DNA of 36,823 nucleotides from positions 1 to 36,823 of the forward strand of contig JAAAUF010000324.1 of the NCBI GenBank assembly GCA_015499985.1, written 5' to 3'. Below, piece after piece: positions 10,801-20,116 of the stretch. The first letter of the stretch is position 1; each line of letters opens with the position of its first letter. A program made the position numbers and the translations under genes. Under the pieces are notes generated by a model. The model ran no database searches. It saw only the letters and a program-made list of their open reading frames with translations, and was not told the DNA's origin. Source of the DNA: Haplosporangium gracile (taxonomy: Eukaryota > Mortierellomycota > Mortierellomycetes > Mortierellales > Mortierellaceae).

Positions 10801-12782
10801 AGGTGTAAACTTACTTGTGTCACCCTGGCGATAAGTTTCGACAATTGCATCTGCAAAGGCACGGTTCACTGCGACGTATTGTTTCCAAGAGCCTTCTTGG
10901 TATCCTTTGCTCCTCAGGTTGTCCGGCAACACATAATGGAAAATTGGCCACAGAATCTACCGTTTACCGAGGAAGTAAATTGTGAAGGTGGTTAGAGAGA
11001 GAGAAAGAGAGAGAGAGAGGAGTTGCAACGATGCCTTGATTGAACAAGATTGCGCCCATTTCGCACCAAAGGCTCACCACTTATTTTTTTCTATCAAAAA
11101 GTCCCTCCTTTCGTCGTATCCACATTTTCTTTTTCCTTTTTCTTTTCTGAGGGGTATAAGATTGCAACCAGACCTGTGCGTGGGAGAAATGCGAGATATG
11201 ATATGATCCTCCGATATATTTAGGTGACGCGACAGCGTCATCATGATACATACAGCTCAATTCGCTCTTACTCTTGCCCCCCCTGCTTCTTGTTGCCCTC
11301 TACTTGAACATTCTCTCTCTCTCTTTGGTTATTCTTCTTTCCAATCCTTGGCCAATCCTGCTGCTCTTTGCTGTTGCCGGGCAATTGCTTCATCCGACAT
11401 GAGAAATGGCGGAAAAGAAGGGGCGAAAAGAGGTACAAAGCGGGCAGAGAAGGATCGAGAGGGTGAAAAGGGAATCGATCCATTTTTTGTATGTTGTGTA
11501 TGTTTGTGGTTCCGTGCATTTGCTGTTTGTTAACGAATGGATTTCCTGATGAACCCAATCTTCCTCTTCTTTTGAATGCACACCCAAAATCCAATCCAAT
11601 CCAGTTCACTCCGTGACATGGCATTATTTTTTCTGTAAAATGAACCATGAGCCCACCATAGCTTAGCGGATAACAAAACGATGAAAAAGGCGAAAGAGGC
11701 ATTTTCTTTTTTTTCTCGCTGTTTACCTGTTTGCAGTACTGGTGGTAATGTCCCTCAAAGTCCAGATCGTTGACAAAGACAGGGATCGAGCTGTGATTGA
11801 GCGCCAATTCGGCCTTGATGTCGCCTCGTGTCGAGTCAGGAAGACTGTCGGTCGCCATGCCCAGGGTTCCGACCCAGATCCGCTTTGTCAATTGGCCTTG
11901 GATCGAATTCACGGCATTGTGGAGTCCAATGTTCCCGCCGTTTGCCTTTTCGACCGTCCATGTAGCCTCTGCAAATACCTTGGCTGAATCGATCGAGGGC
12001 CGGCGCTGAGGTGTTGTATGGTGGGTGAGGATCGAAAGATGATCGTTGATTTTGCTGCGAGGCTGGTTCAAGACCGGACGGGGCGCGGCTTCGGGGAAGA
12101 CTCTGCCACGCTCATCTTTGACCTCGAATGGGGCCAAAATCGAAGGAGGGGGAACAGCATGCTGACCGTGGAATGAACTTCTTTGGGGCAATGCGGGACG
12201 CTCCTGATCCTTTAATCGATCGGCCTTGCTGCTGATAAGCTTGGGCACGGTCGTCACAGCCTCGCCTGTAGAAGTGACACTCCTGTAGAAGCTTGGGGAT
12301 GCGGGAGGTGGTGGGACAAGGATGCTGTTGGATGTCAGGGCCATCTCGCGAGGAGTCCCTCTTCTTGAAGACGAGGCCGGCACCGAGAGGGGCACTTGAT
12401 CCTGATCAAGCATGCCACCATTGAAGGTATCGACAGCAGCTGCAAGTGGGTGAAGCGTGTTTGATGCTGAACGTGCGACCGGGGCGGGGAGGAGGGTGCT
12501 GCTGGCGCCAGCCTGATGATGATAGTGCTGCTGCTGTTGTTGTTGTTGTTGAGGGGAAAGGGTGTTGGTTGAGGGTGACGTGGAGGAGGTAGTGGTGGTT
12601 GCGGCAGAAGTGGTAGAGGAAGAGAGGCGACCATTGGCAGCGGCAGTGCAGTTCTTGAGGCTGGTTGAGCGTAAGCGACCGTCCTTGTCGCGAGCTGGGA
12701 CTTGGAAGGAGATTGTGTCTGGCAGGAGGAAGGTCGCGACGAGCAGTCTGCCTGTCGTGAGTACCGAGTTGTCTGCGACCAT
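7864..12782 (-). CDS. Tps2/Tps3-type trehalose-6-phosphate synthase-like plus phosphatase, 9 exons, 1037 aa
   Basis: Exons: complement(7864-8346, 8455-8523, 8629-8932, 9034-9326, 9427-9702, 9873-10237, 10489-10614, 10815-10956, 11727-12782); phases close to 1037 aa. A short N-terminal strand ([15 protein letters not shown]) is followed by about 230 residues of Ser/Gln/Pro-rich low complexity, then a GT20 domain (about 270-750) and a HAD phosphatase domain (about 750-1030). Phosphatase residues are intact: D757-Y-D759-G-T, K927, and [10 protein letters not shown] from G954. GT20 keeps D404 (WVNDYH), H428 and D631, but the position matching E. coli OtsA Arg262 is Lys536 (EKLDYIKG), as in the non-catalytic yeast Tps2/Tps3/Tsl1. 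Likely role: dephosphorylation of trehalose-6-phosphate and/or a structural subunit of the Tps complex. The 3' splice site before exon 4 reads CCCC-A8-G, which is unusual. The long first intron (10957-11726) holds a GA repeat. Confidence 0.88.
10994..11019. repeat. GA-rich microsatellite in intron 1 of the trehalose gene
   Basis: A short GA tract of about 26 bases with one AA interruption lies in the 770-base first intron of the Tps2-like gene, close to its 3' splice site. Confidence 0.8.
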
Positions 12783-13606
12783 TGCTCTTTTTTTGTTTTA
12801 TTTATTTGTTTGTTGTTTTGGGAGATGTGTAATGAGGAATCAATGTGAATGTGTGAATGTGAAAATGTAGCAACAAAAGAAAAGAAAAAAAGAGATGGAT
12901 TCAGTTAAAAGAGTATGGGTGAAAAGGGAGAAGAGGAAGAAAGGAAGAGGTGATGCAAGGGCCACAGGGGTCTTCTTTTTCTTAGTGCTGTTCTTGTTGT
13001 TGATTGTGGGTGGAGAGAGGGAGAGAGGGAGAGAAAGAGAAAGGGAGGGACCAAAGAAAGCAAGGGGGGGATTTTGAACAAAGGGAACCCAGGCTAAAAG
13101 AACGCAAACGCAACCATGACCTCATAGGACCTACATTGACTGCTTATCACTGATAATGATAAAAGTGGGCTTTTTTGCAATTGATGAGAAGGTGATGGTG
13201 CCCCGTCTCTCTTTTTGCTATCAGTTGGGCAAAGACCCCTCTTCCTCCCGTCGATGCCCATTTCCACACGTTCGTCTCTAGCTCGCATTTTACACTCAAT
13301 TGCCTCAATGACGAGGGCCATGCCTTGACCCATAGATATGTGTGCACGCCAATTGTCCATATCCATTTGTGTTTTTTGCCTCAACGAAATAAAAAAAACA
13401 ATACGAACAAAAGTTGACCTTGCATTTCATTCAATTGTTGTTGAATGAACACCGTACACGCGCTAATTCGATCCATTGCAGGCGTTCTCGTGACTGCTAC
13501 GACCTATCCTTTCGATGGCTCCAAGAGGTCCAAGAGAACAAAGAAAACACAATCTCCCACTCTTTTTCATCAACACTCAAGCAACGGAGAGCATGTCAAT
13601 TCAACC
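12783..13606. promoter_or_regulatory. Divergent promoter of the trehalose gene (minus) and DDRGK1 (plus), with STRE-like cores
   Basis: This 824-base stretch between two start codons holds no gene. It contains three STRE-type pentamers: AGGGG at 12966-12970 and 13063-13067, and CCCCT at 13236-13240. In yeast such sites bind Msn2/Msn4 and control trehalose genes, so they fit the neighbour. Five-base motifs also arise by chance in this G-rich tract (12890-13075 is strongly purine-rich), so the assignment is weak. Confidence 0.3.
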
Positions 13607-15330
13607 ATGGTAAAACATCAAAGGCGCGCCTAAGAAACCCTTTCGCCAACAGAAACCCAAAGTCACTTTACAGGAAAACAGGATTTAACCTGCACAACTA
13701 ACACCATGGAACAAGACCACAAACCACTGCGGTGGAATCATCACCAACCCTTTACCCTCCATCCAAGCACTCAAACATCAACAACAGCACGTAGACCTTG
13801 CAACTAACTCTCTTCACCTATTCACTCAACCAGGCTTCGCTAAACCCCATAGTCTACCTCCCACCAACATTTCTCGTCGTCGCAATTCTCGGGATCCTCA
13901 TCTACAACTACCAGGACGCTATTCAGGACCGGTACCTCGAAGCCATTTACCGTCTCCGAAACTATCGTCGCCAGGACAATGAAGAGGGTGAAGAAGAATT
14001 GACAGAGGAACAACTTCGGGAACTTTATGGAGGCGCTGATGCTGGAGATATACCCGAGGAGCTTTTGAGGCAATTTGCCGAGGAGGATAACAATGACGAC
14101 GACGATGACGATGACGATGACGAGGAGGATAACGAGGAAGAGGAAGGAGAAGAGGGGCAGGAGGAGGTGCAACCACAGGGATCTACCACCTCTGCACGAC
14201 TGAGGATGCACCACGAGATGGTTCAACAGATGCGAGCTCGTGCTGGGTTTGCGCCCGAACCCTTCCCCGGTGATGTTGTTCCTGGCGAACAAGGCGGAGC
14301 AGCAGGAGGAGGAGGAGAAGACGGTGAAGAAGGTGAGGATGATGGAGGAGTTGGGCCTTCTCAGGGTCCAACAGCTCATCGGATCAAAAAAGTTGGCAAG
14401 AAGAAGGCCGAGAAGCTTCAACGCAAGGAACAAATGCGTGCCTACCACGAGGTAACATTTTGACTCTTCGCAAGTCTAAATATCGACTTTCTATCTTCCA
14501 GAGCTGCTACTAACTCCTTTCCTCATCCTCCTACACGTACGAAAAATGTTATAATAATAGTTCATGGAGATGCAAAGGACGGAACGCAGACAGCAGGAAG
14601 AAATGTTTAGGATCCATGAGGCTGCACAGCAAGAAGAACGACAGCGGAAACGAACCGCTCAGATTGAAAAGGACCGGAAACGTAAAGAACAGCTCAAGGA
14701 AAAGGAAGCCAAGGAGAACGATTCTAGAAGGAAGCGTGTCCAGGCTGAGAAGGTCAAAGAAGACATCGCTCGTCGTGAACTTCGTTCCTACATTCAGGTA
14801 AACATATTTGTCGACCTGTGGTGTTTATTATTTTCACACTTTTCTTTCGTATTTTTCTTTCATTTCAGATGCACGGATTACGAAATGGGGAGAAGAGTCA
14901 AACATTCCTCACTGACAGCATTTTTTTCTTTCGTATGTCATGATCGCAGAGAGTGAAATCGTTCAAATTGGGAGCATTGGCAACGCGGCTTGACAGGACA
15001 GAAGCCCAACTGTTAAAGGACCTGGCCGCAATCGCACAGGACAGCAACGGCGATCCAGATATTCTCATCACCCTTGCCAACAGTCCTTCTGCCACATCCT
15101 CATCTCCCTCTGCCTCGACTGCAACGCCGTCGTCATTGTCATCTGCCTTGACAGCGAGACAACACTTTCTGATCCTGTTCGACTCGGCCTCAGACCAATA
15201 TATTATTCTGGACAAGGCCAAACTCGAGGCGTTTGCTGCAGTCGTACAGTCCAAAGGACGAGTGGACAAGAAAGACCTGAGCGCTGCTAGCGAGACCATT
15301 CTTCAAACTGCATCCCGGCCAATAAACTAA
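13607..15330 (+). CDS. DDRGK1: DDRGK1/UFBP1-like ER protein of the UFMylation pathway, 4 exons, 412 aa
   Basis: Proposed exons: 13607-13609 (start codon only), 13834-14451, 14561-14797, 14950-15330; phases close to 412 residues. Residues about 7-25 form one N-terminal membrane helix. An acidic run (about 85-112) and a highly charged coiled coil (about 188-285, opening VGKKKAEKLQRKEQ) follow. The C-terminal winged-helix region carries LGALATRLD, then LLKDLAAIA, and closes with SKGRVDKKDLSAAS, matching the family's RGRVSIAELAQAS end. The DDRGK motif itself is degenerate (DSASDQ). A Ser/Ala-rich insert of about 25 residues interrupts the winged helix. Family knowledge: DDRGK1 anchors the UFL1 ligase at the ER for UFM1 transfer to ribosomes. 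The family call is strong. The start is less sure: exon 2 has no usable ATG, and only the ATG at 13607 followed directly by GTAAAA gives an open frame. Confidence 0.8.
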
Positions 15331-15474
15331 CTAGACCTTGGTCTCATTATTTTCTCGAAACTTGAGAGAATATTTGTTGAACGCGTTTTATTTGCGAATC
15401 TATACAGGGGTGATTTAGGATGATGTGCAAGTACACACGAGTGCACAATGGCTCAATGGTGGTAAAAAGCATAT

Positions 15475-17696
15475 TTACAGGCTGCGTTCAAAATGGCGGT
15501 GAGGATCCTGATTCTCACCATGAACACACGATTCGATGCTCTTGAACCACTCGTCCTTCATAATCTCCTCGATCGTGATACGGGTCTCGGGGTTGGGATC
15601 CAATATCCGCTTCATGAGCTTGCGGCATCCCATAGGAAGTTTCTCAAAGGGCTCGTAATTGTTGACCTCGCGCATGGTCAAGAAGTGCTGGTAGTTGGGG
15701 TCTTGTGCGGTCGCGGCGCGGAAGGGAATGCCACGGTAAACCATGCAGTAGTAGACGATACCACAGGCCCAGATATCGACACGACGGGCATCGTACTCCT
15801 TGGACTTGAACTCTTCAGGGGCAATGTAGGGTTCAGAGCCGCAGAGACCCTTGGACAGATGGGGCTTTGTTTCCCAGCACATGCGGAAGACATCCGAGAC
15901 ACCAAAGTCGGTAATCTTGAGGTGACCCTTGCTGTCGAGCAACAGATTCTCGGGCTTGATATCTCTGTGTGCGACACCCATCGAGTGCAGGTAACCAACG
16001 CCGTTCATCAACTGCTTGAAGCAGCAGTCTATCTCGATTCTCGACATGTGTCCCTGCTTGATTGTGTTGTACAAATCGCCACCCGAGCAGTACTCCTACA
16101 AAATTTTTAAGTGAGAGAGGCATCATGCAGTTAGCATAAACGGTCGTGATTGTTCGGATCACTTCAGTTCACACACACTCCCTATTTCAATCCAATCCTG
16201 CATTGTTATCATCCCGCATAGACACAATGCATGTCATGCAAGAAAAAAAAAGGACCTCACGCGCGGCGAGACGCTTCTTTGTTTTGTTTTTGGTTTTTCG
16301 CCCATCACTCTCAATCTCCTACCCCCATGTTCTCCTATGTGTGCCTGCATTTCGATTTGGCGTGATACCAAAGGGTACCACAAGAAGAAACTCTTTCTCT
16401 TCCATTCCTCTGCATCCTCCATCTCTTCCATCCACAAGAGTGTGAAAAATGATGCAAGAACAGATAGAGATACGAATGACGCCGTCCTTGTCGTCGCTGT
16501 TGTTGTTGCTGCTGTTGCGCGGAGAAAACAAGGCCAAGGAAACGTCCAAGGCAGCAGATGTCAAAGATGTAAAAATCCACGCGGATAATCGCCTCCTATG
16601 CCTTTCACTATTGTCCCTGACCTGACTACGCTTGACCTAACCAGAGCTGTCCCTTGTTTTGCCAACAACATCAAGTTATCCCATGTACAGTACAAACACT
16701 TTTTTCAGGCAAGCTAAACCCTTTTCAACCTCCACCAAACAATCGCACTTTCAAGTACAACACCATCTCATCCCATAGATAGCACATCCAACATTTTAAG
16801 CGAGCTAGCCCACTTTTTCAACCTCTACCCATCCACTCCCGCTCACCCGATCAGACTAAACAAAAAAAAAGTACAAAAGAAGGGATACGTACCATGACTT
16901 CACACCAGCTTTGATGCTCGTCCTGAACAAGATCGACAGTCTCGACAACATTCTCGTGATGAAGCGTGGAGGAGATACAGAACTCGCTCATCAGCTTCTT
17001 GACGTACTCTTTCTCGGTCTCGTCCTTTCTACGTTTCCGGAACTCCTTGACCGCAAAGAGCTTTTCAGACTCTTCAATTTTGTGAGCCAACCGGACAACT
17101 GCAGTGGCGCCCTGACCAATGTTGCCCTTGTCACAGATACCGTATTTCTTCAAGAGTGTACAGTCGGCTTTCTTGGACTCGCTGCGTTCGCTTCCTGCAA
17201 ACGACGAAGAAGGACGACCAAAACCGTGGACAAAGTTGAAGATGTTTTTCTTTTCGAGCGAACTGGCGGCTGTGAGAAGGTAAGGGTCTTCAGTGGCAAG
17301 GGGGCTTCCGTTTCCAAGAGACGAGGGTGGACTGTGGGAACTGGTCTTTGGCTCGTGAGCATGGAAAATCTTGTGGATCAGGGTCTGCTTCTTAGTGGGA
17401 ATGGAGACCGAAGCTGAGGAAGACGTGTGTCTGTGGTTGCTACTGCTATTGCTGGAGTGAAGCGTCCTTTGAAGTGCCGTGTGGGAGTCTGACGCGAGGA
17501 GGGAAGAATCTGTGGAGTCGATGGTGGGGACTTGGCGGAGGGTGCTCCAGTAGTCTTCGTGAGCGAGGTATGGCTTTTGTTGTTGTTGTTTTTGTTGCTG
17601 TTGTGAGCTATTGAGGTGTAGAGGCGACTTTTCGGTTCGTCGTCTGACTGTGGCCTCCATGGCGGGAGCCCAATAATCTGTGGAGAAAGTGACCAT
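15475..17696 (-). CDS. Ser/Thr protein kinase, Hal4/Sat4-Hrk1 (NPR/HAL) family, 2 exons, 474 aa
   Basis: Exons complement(15475-16095, 16893-17696), split by a 797-base intron; 474 residues. Residues 1-180 are a Ser/Gln-rich disordered N-terminus. The kinase domain starts at K184 (KYGICDKGNIGQGATAVV glycine loop) and has the ATP lysine K217 (FAVKEF), catalytic HRDIKPEN (D313), DFG (D331) and EPYIAPEE. All catalytic residues are present, so it should be active. The CGSEPYIAPEEF and WACGIVYYCM sequences are typical of the fungal HAL group. Family knowledge: Sat4/Hal4 and Hal5 stabilise the Trk potassium transporters and other permeases, and Hrk1 activates the plasma-membrane proton ATPase. Which role applies cannot be told here. 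I chose the ATG at 17696; an internal ATG at 17660 is possible. The gene converges on DDRGK1 with 144 bases between stops. Confidence 0.85.
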
Positions 17697-18358
17697 GTTA
17701 TGTGCTTGTGTATGTATGTGTTTGAGTGAGCTGTGCTTTGGGTAAAGTAGTTGTGTTGTGCAGCAAGCAGTAAAAGGACGCAAGCGAAAGTGAAGGGAAA
17801 GTGTGGTGTTTTCTTTAAAAGTGGTTAAGCGATAGAAATGAAGGGGTTGTTTGTTGGTTGGTTGTCTGGTTTACAAGGTATGTACAAGGTATGTGTATGT
17901 TGCAAAAGGGAGAGAGAAGAGAGAGAGCCAAAAAAAAGGGTAAGGGGTAAGAAGGAAATAAAGAAAAAAGAACAGTGAAGTTTAGGAAAGAAAGCAAAAC
18001 AGTGCCTTTATATGGAAAATAAGAGTGTAAGGTGTGTGGCTGACTAATGGGGGAAGAAGAGAGGTAGCTGAGAAATGAAGAGAAGGTTAATGACCAATGT
18101 CACAAGAAAAGAAGAAAGAGAAAAAATAGAATAAGCGAGAGCAGTTGGGAAGGAAAGATTAAAGGACAAAAGGACAAAGGGACAAAGAGGGGCAATGGTA
18201 GTTGCTGTTTTGGAGAAAGGAAAGGAAAGAGAATGACGGACAGGAAGCAGGAGTAGGAAAAAGAAAAGTTAAAAAAAGAGAGGAGTGCTAGAAAGATAGA
18301 GAGCTGGGGCTTTGTTGAACTCGGCTTGCTGGGCGTATGCTTGGAGGATGGATGAAGT

Positions 18359-18395
18359 GGGAAAGGGCAAGGGAAAGGGAAAGGGAAAGGGAAAG
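18359..18395. repeat. GGGAAA hexamer tandem repeat
   Basis: About six units of GGGAAA with one GGGCAA variant, within the purine-rich upstream region of the kinase gene. Confidence 0.85.
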
Positions 18396-18743
18396 ACAAG
18401 GTAGGAAAGAAAGACAAGGAGCGAGAAGCAGCCATTTTATTGTCATCTCGCCTCCTTTCTTGTCTGTGCCTGCTATCTCACCCTCTGTTTTACATGCTCA
18501 TCACACACACGTTCTCCCCTCGGGTAGTGTGGATGACATTTCCTAAGAAGATGAAAAGAGACACTTCTGGACCAAGGCCCAAGGGTAAAAATGACAAACG
18601 AAGCCCTAATTTACCCTGTCACTCTTGTGGCCCATGTTCTGGTGTATGTGAATAGTGAATGAAGTGGGGCTGACAGGGAAACAAGCAAAGAAGGGGTCTA
18701 TGGCGAAAAAAAAAAAATGCCTCACGGTCTTTGGGACAACATG

Positions 18744-18780
18744 CGCTTTTTTTTCGCTTTTTTTCGCTTTTTTTCTCTTT
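18744..18780. repeat. CGCTTTTTTT tandem repeat, three units
   Basis: Three successive copies of CGC followed by 7-8 T, ending in a CTCTTT variant. It is a simple-sequence tract with no linked gene. Confidence 0.8.
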
Positions 18781-19617
18781 AATCAGTTGCCTTGCTGGTT
18801 GGTCTCTCGCTCTCACTCGCCAAACACACTCATACCCCTCGCTCGTCAGGAGTTGGGCACGATCCAACATTTTTTGTATGATGACGACGATCGAAAAAAA
18901 AGAAAACATGTGCTCCATACCAAATCAAGCGCTCATAAAAAATCTCGAGCCACATTTCTTAGTCGCACAAGGGCATCTTTACTCTTATTTTGGTTTTTTT
19001 TGTTCGCCACATTAGGGCATGGGATACGATGGAATTATCTTGACTTCACATCATTATTTTTTCGCTCGACCGCTAGTCATCATCCTCGGATTAATATTGT
19101 CATCAAGTATCGAACATGATTGTGTGGCAATGAAAACATGAACAAAAGAAAGAAGGCAATTCACTCTGCTCAGCATTCACCTCTCAATAATTGAAGGTGA
19201 ACCCTGCAAAAACAGCTTCAAATGCGTCCATCCATTACCATGGCTATACACACACAGACACACACGGATACAAATCAATGAATGTTCATCGCCTTTGTTT
19301 TTCTGGTGTAGCCTCGATGCGCATTTGTAATCTCATTTTCAGGGTAGTTTTCGTTCATATTTGTGATTTTTGTATTTCTTTGCTCCTTCGGTCCATATCT
19401 CTACTTCCAATCCCTCCGATTTTTTTTATCATAACTTGCACAAAAACACGACATACCTTCCTTTCTTCCTCTCGTCCCGTCCAACAGTAGCAAAAGAAAA
19501 TGAACAAAATCCCTTTTCCAACTTGACCCTATTTTTTTTCCTTCCCTAGCTCTTTTCTTGTCCACGGAAAAACGACAAGGCAGCAGTTTAAAAGGCTCGA
19601 TACGCATGCATACATGT

Positions 19618-19667
19618 AGGTCAAAGCTAAATAACTCCTAATAGGTCAAAACAAAATAACTCCCAAT
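19618..19667. repeat. 25 bp direct repeat, two adjacent copies
   Basis: Two adjacent 25-base units (19618-19642 and 19643-19667) share AGGTCAAA, AAATAACTCC and a terminal AAT, differing at three positions. Confidence 0.75.
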
Positions 19668-19932
19668 GGCCAGAAGCCCTGTGCCTGACGAACATGAAAT
19701 AAAATATAAAAGTGGCTGGAACATCTTCCACTCTAACGGCAGTGTCAAGCGGCATTTCTCAACCAAATAGAGGCCTCTACAACAAAACTACCGCAGTCTG
19801 CTGAAAAAAAAAAGGAAGGGTTGCTCTGGTTGGCTCCCCAATCAATTCATTTATCACCATGAGTCGCTTGGTTCACTTACCCACCAGTTGTAACATCCTT
19901 CTAGCTTGTTCTAGCCCTATGCATCACGAGAA

Positions 19933-20013
19933 GGGCACTGGAAGAGAAAAAAAATTTGTTTTTAAGAAATTTATTGCGTCGTGGGTGTGGGTGTAGGGGC
20001 ACTGGAAGAGAAA
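19933..20013. repeat. 17 bp exact direct repeat pair
   Basis: GGGCACTGGAAGAGAAA occurs at 19933-19949 and again at 19997-20013, 64 bases apart, just beyond the 3' end of the Lnt-like gene. No function is apparent. Confidence 0.7.
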
Positions 20014-20116
20014 CACCTTTCACATCCATCTCATGTATCACCTGACCTTAGCAGTAGCTCTTTGGCAAATGACTATTTTTACTCGGTGCATGCTACTACG
20101 AATATTAAGAAATACA

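Larger units (their letters stand above)
17697..20116. other. Gene-poor 2.4 kb stretch between the kinase gene and the Lnt-like gene
   Basis: I see no protein gene with recognisable features. The first about 730 bases (to about 18430) are strongly purine-rich on the plus strand, giving a pyrimidine-rich leader for the minus-strand kinase gene. Simple repeats follow (GGGAAA near 18359, CGCTTTTTTT near 18744), then short direct repeats (19618-19667, and a 17-base pair at 19933 and 19997). The frames present are low-complexity and lack conserved motifs. The right end should carry the 3' untranslated region of the Lnt-like gene. Confidence 0.55.

Noticed and set aside
13706..13800. Alternative ATG at 13706 for the DDRGK1 gene
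   Set aside because: The unspliced frame stops at once after about 30 codons, and splicing from the nearby GT into exon 2 creates an immediate stop.
18655..19119. Plus-strand open frame of about 150 codons with Phe-rich runs
   Set aside because: Composition is driven by T-rich simple sequence; no conserved motif, no domain and no promoter-like context.
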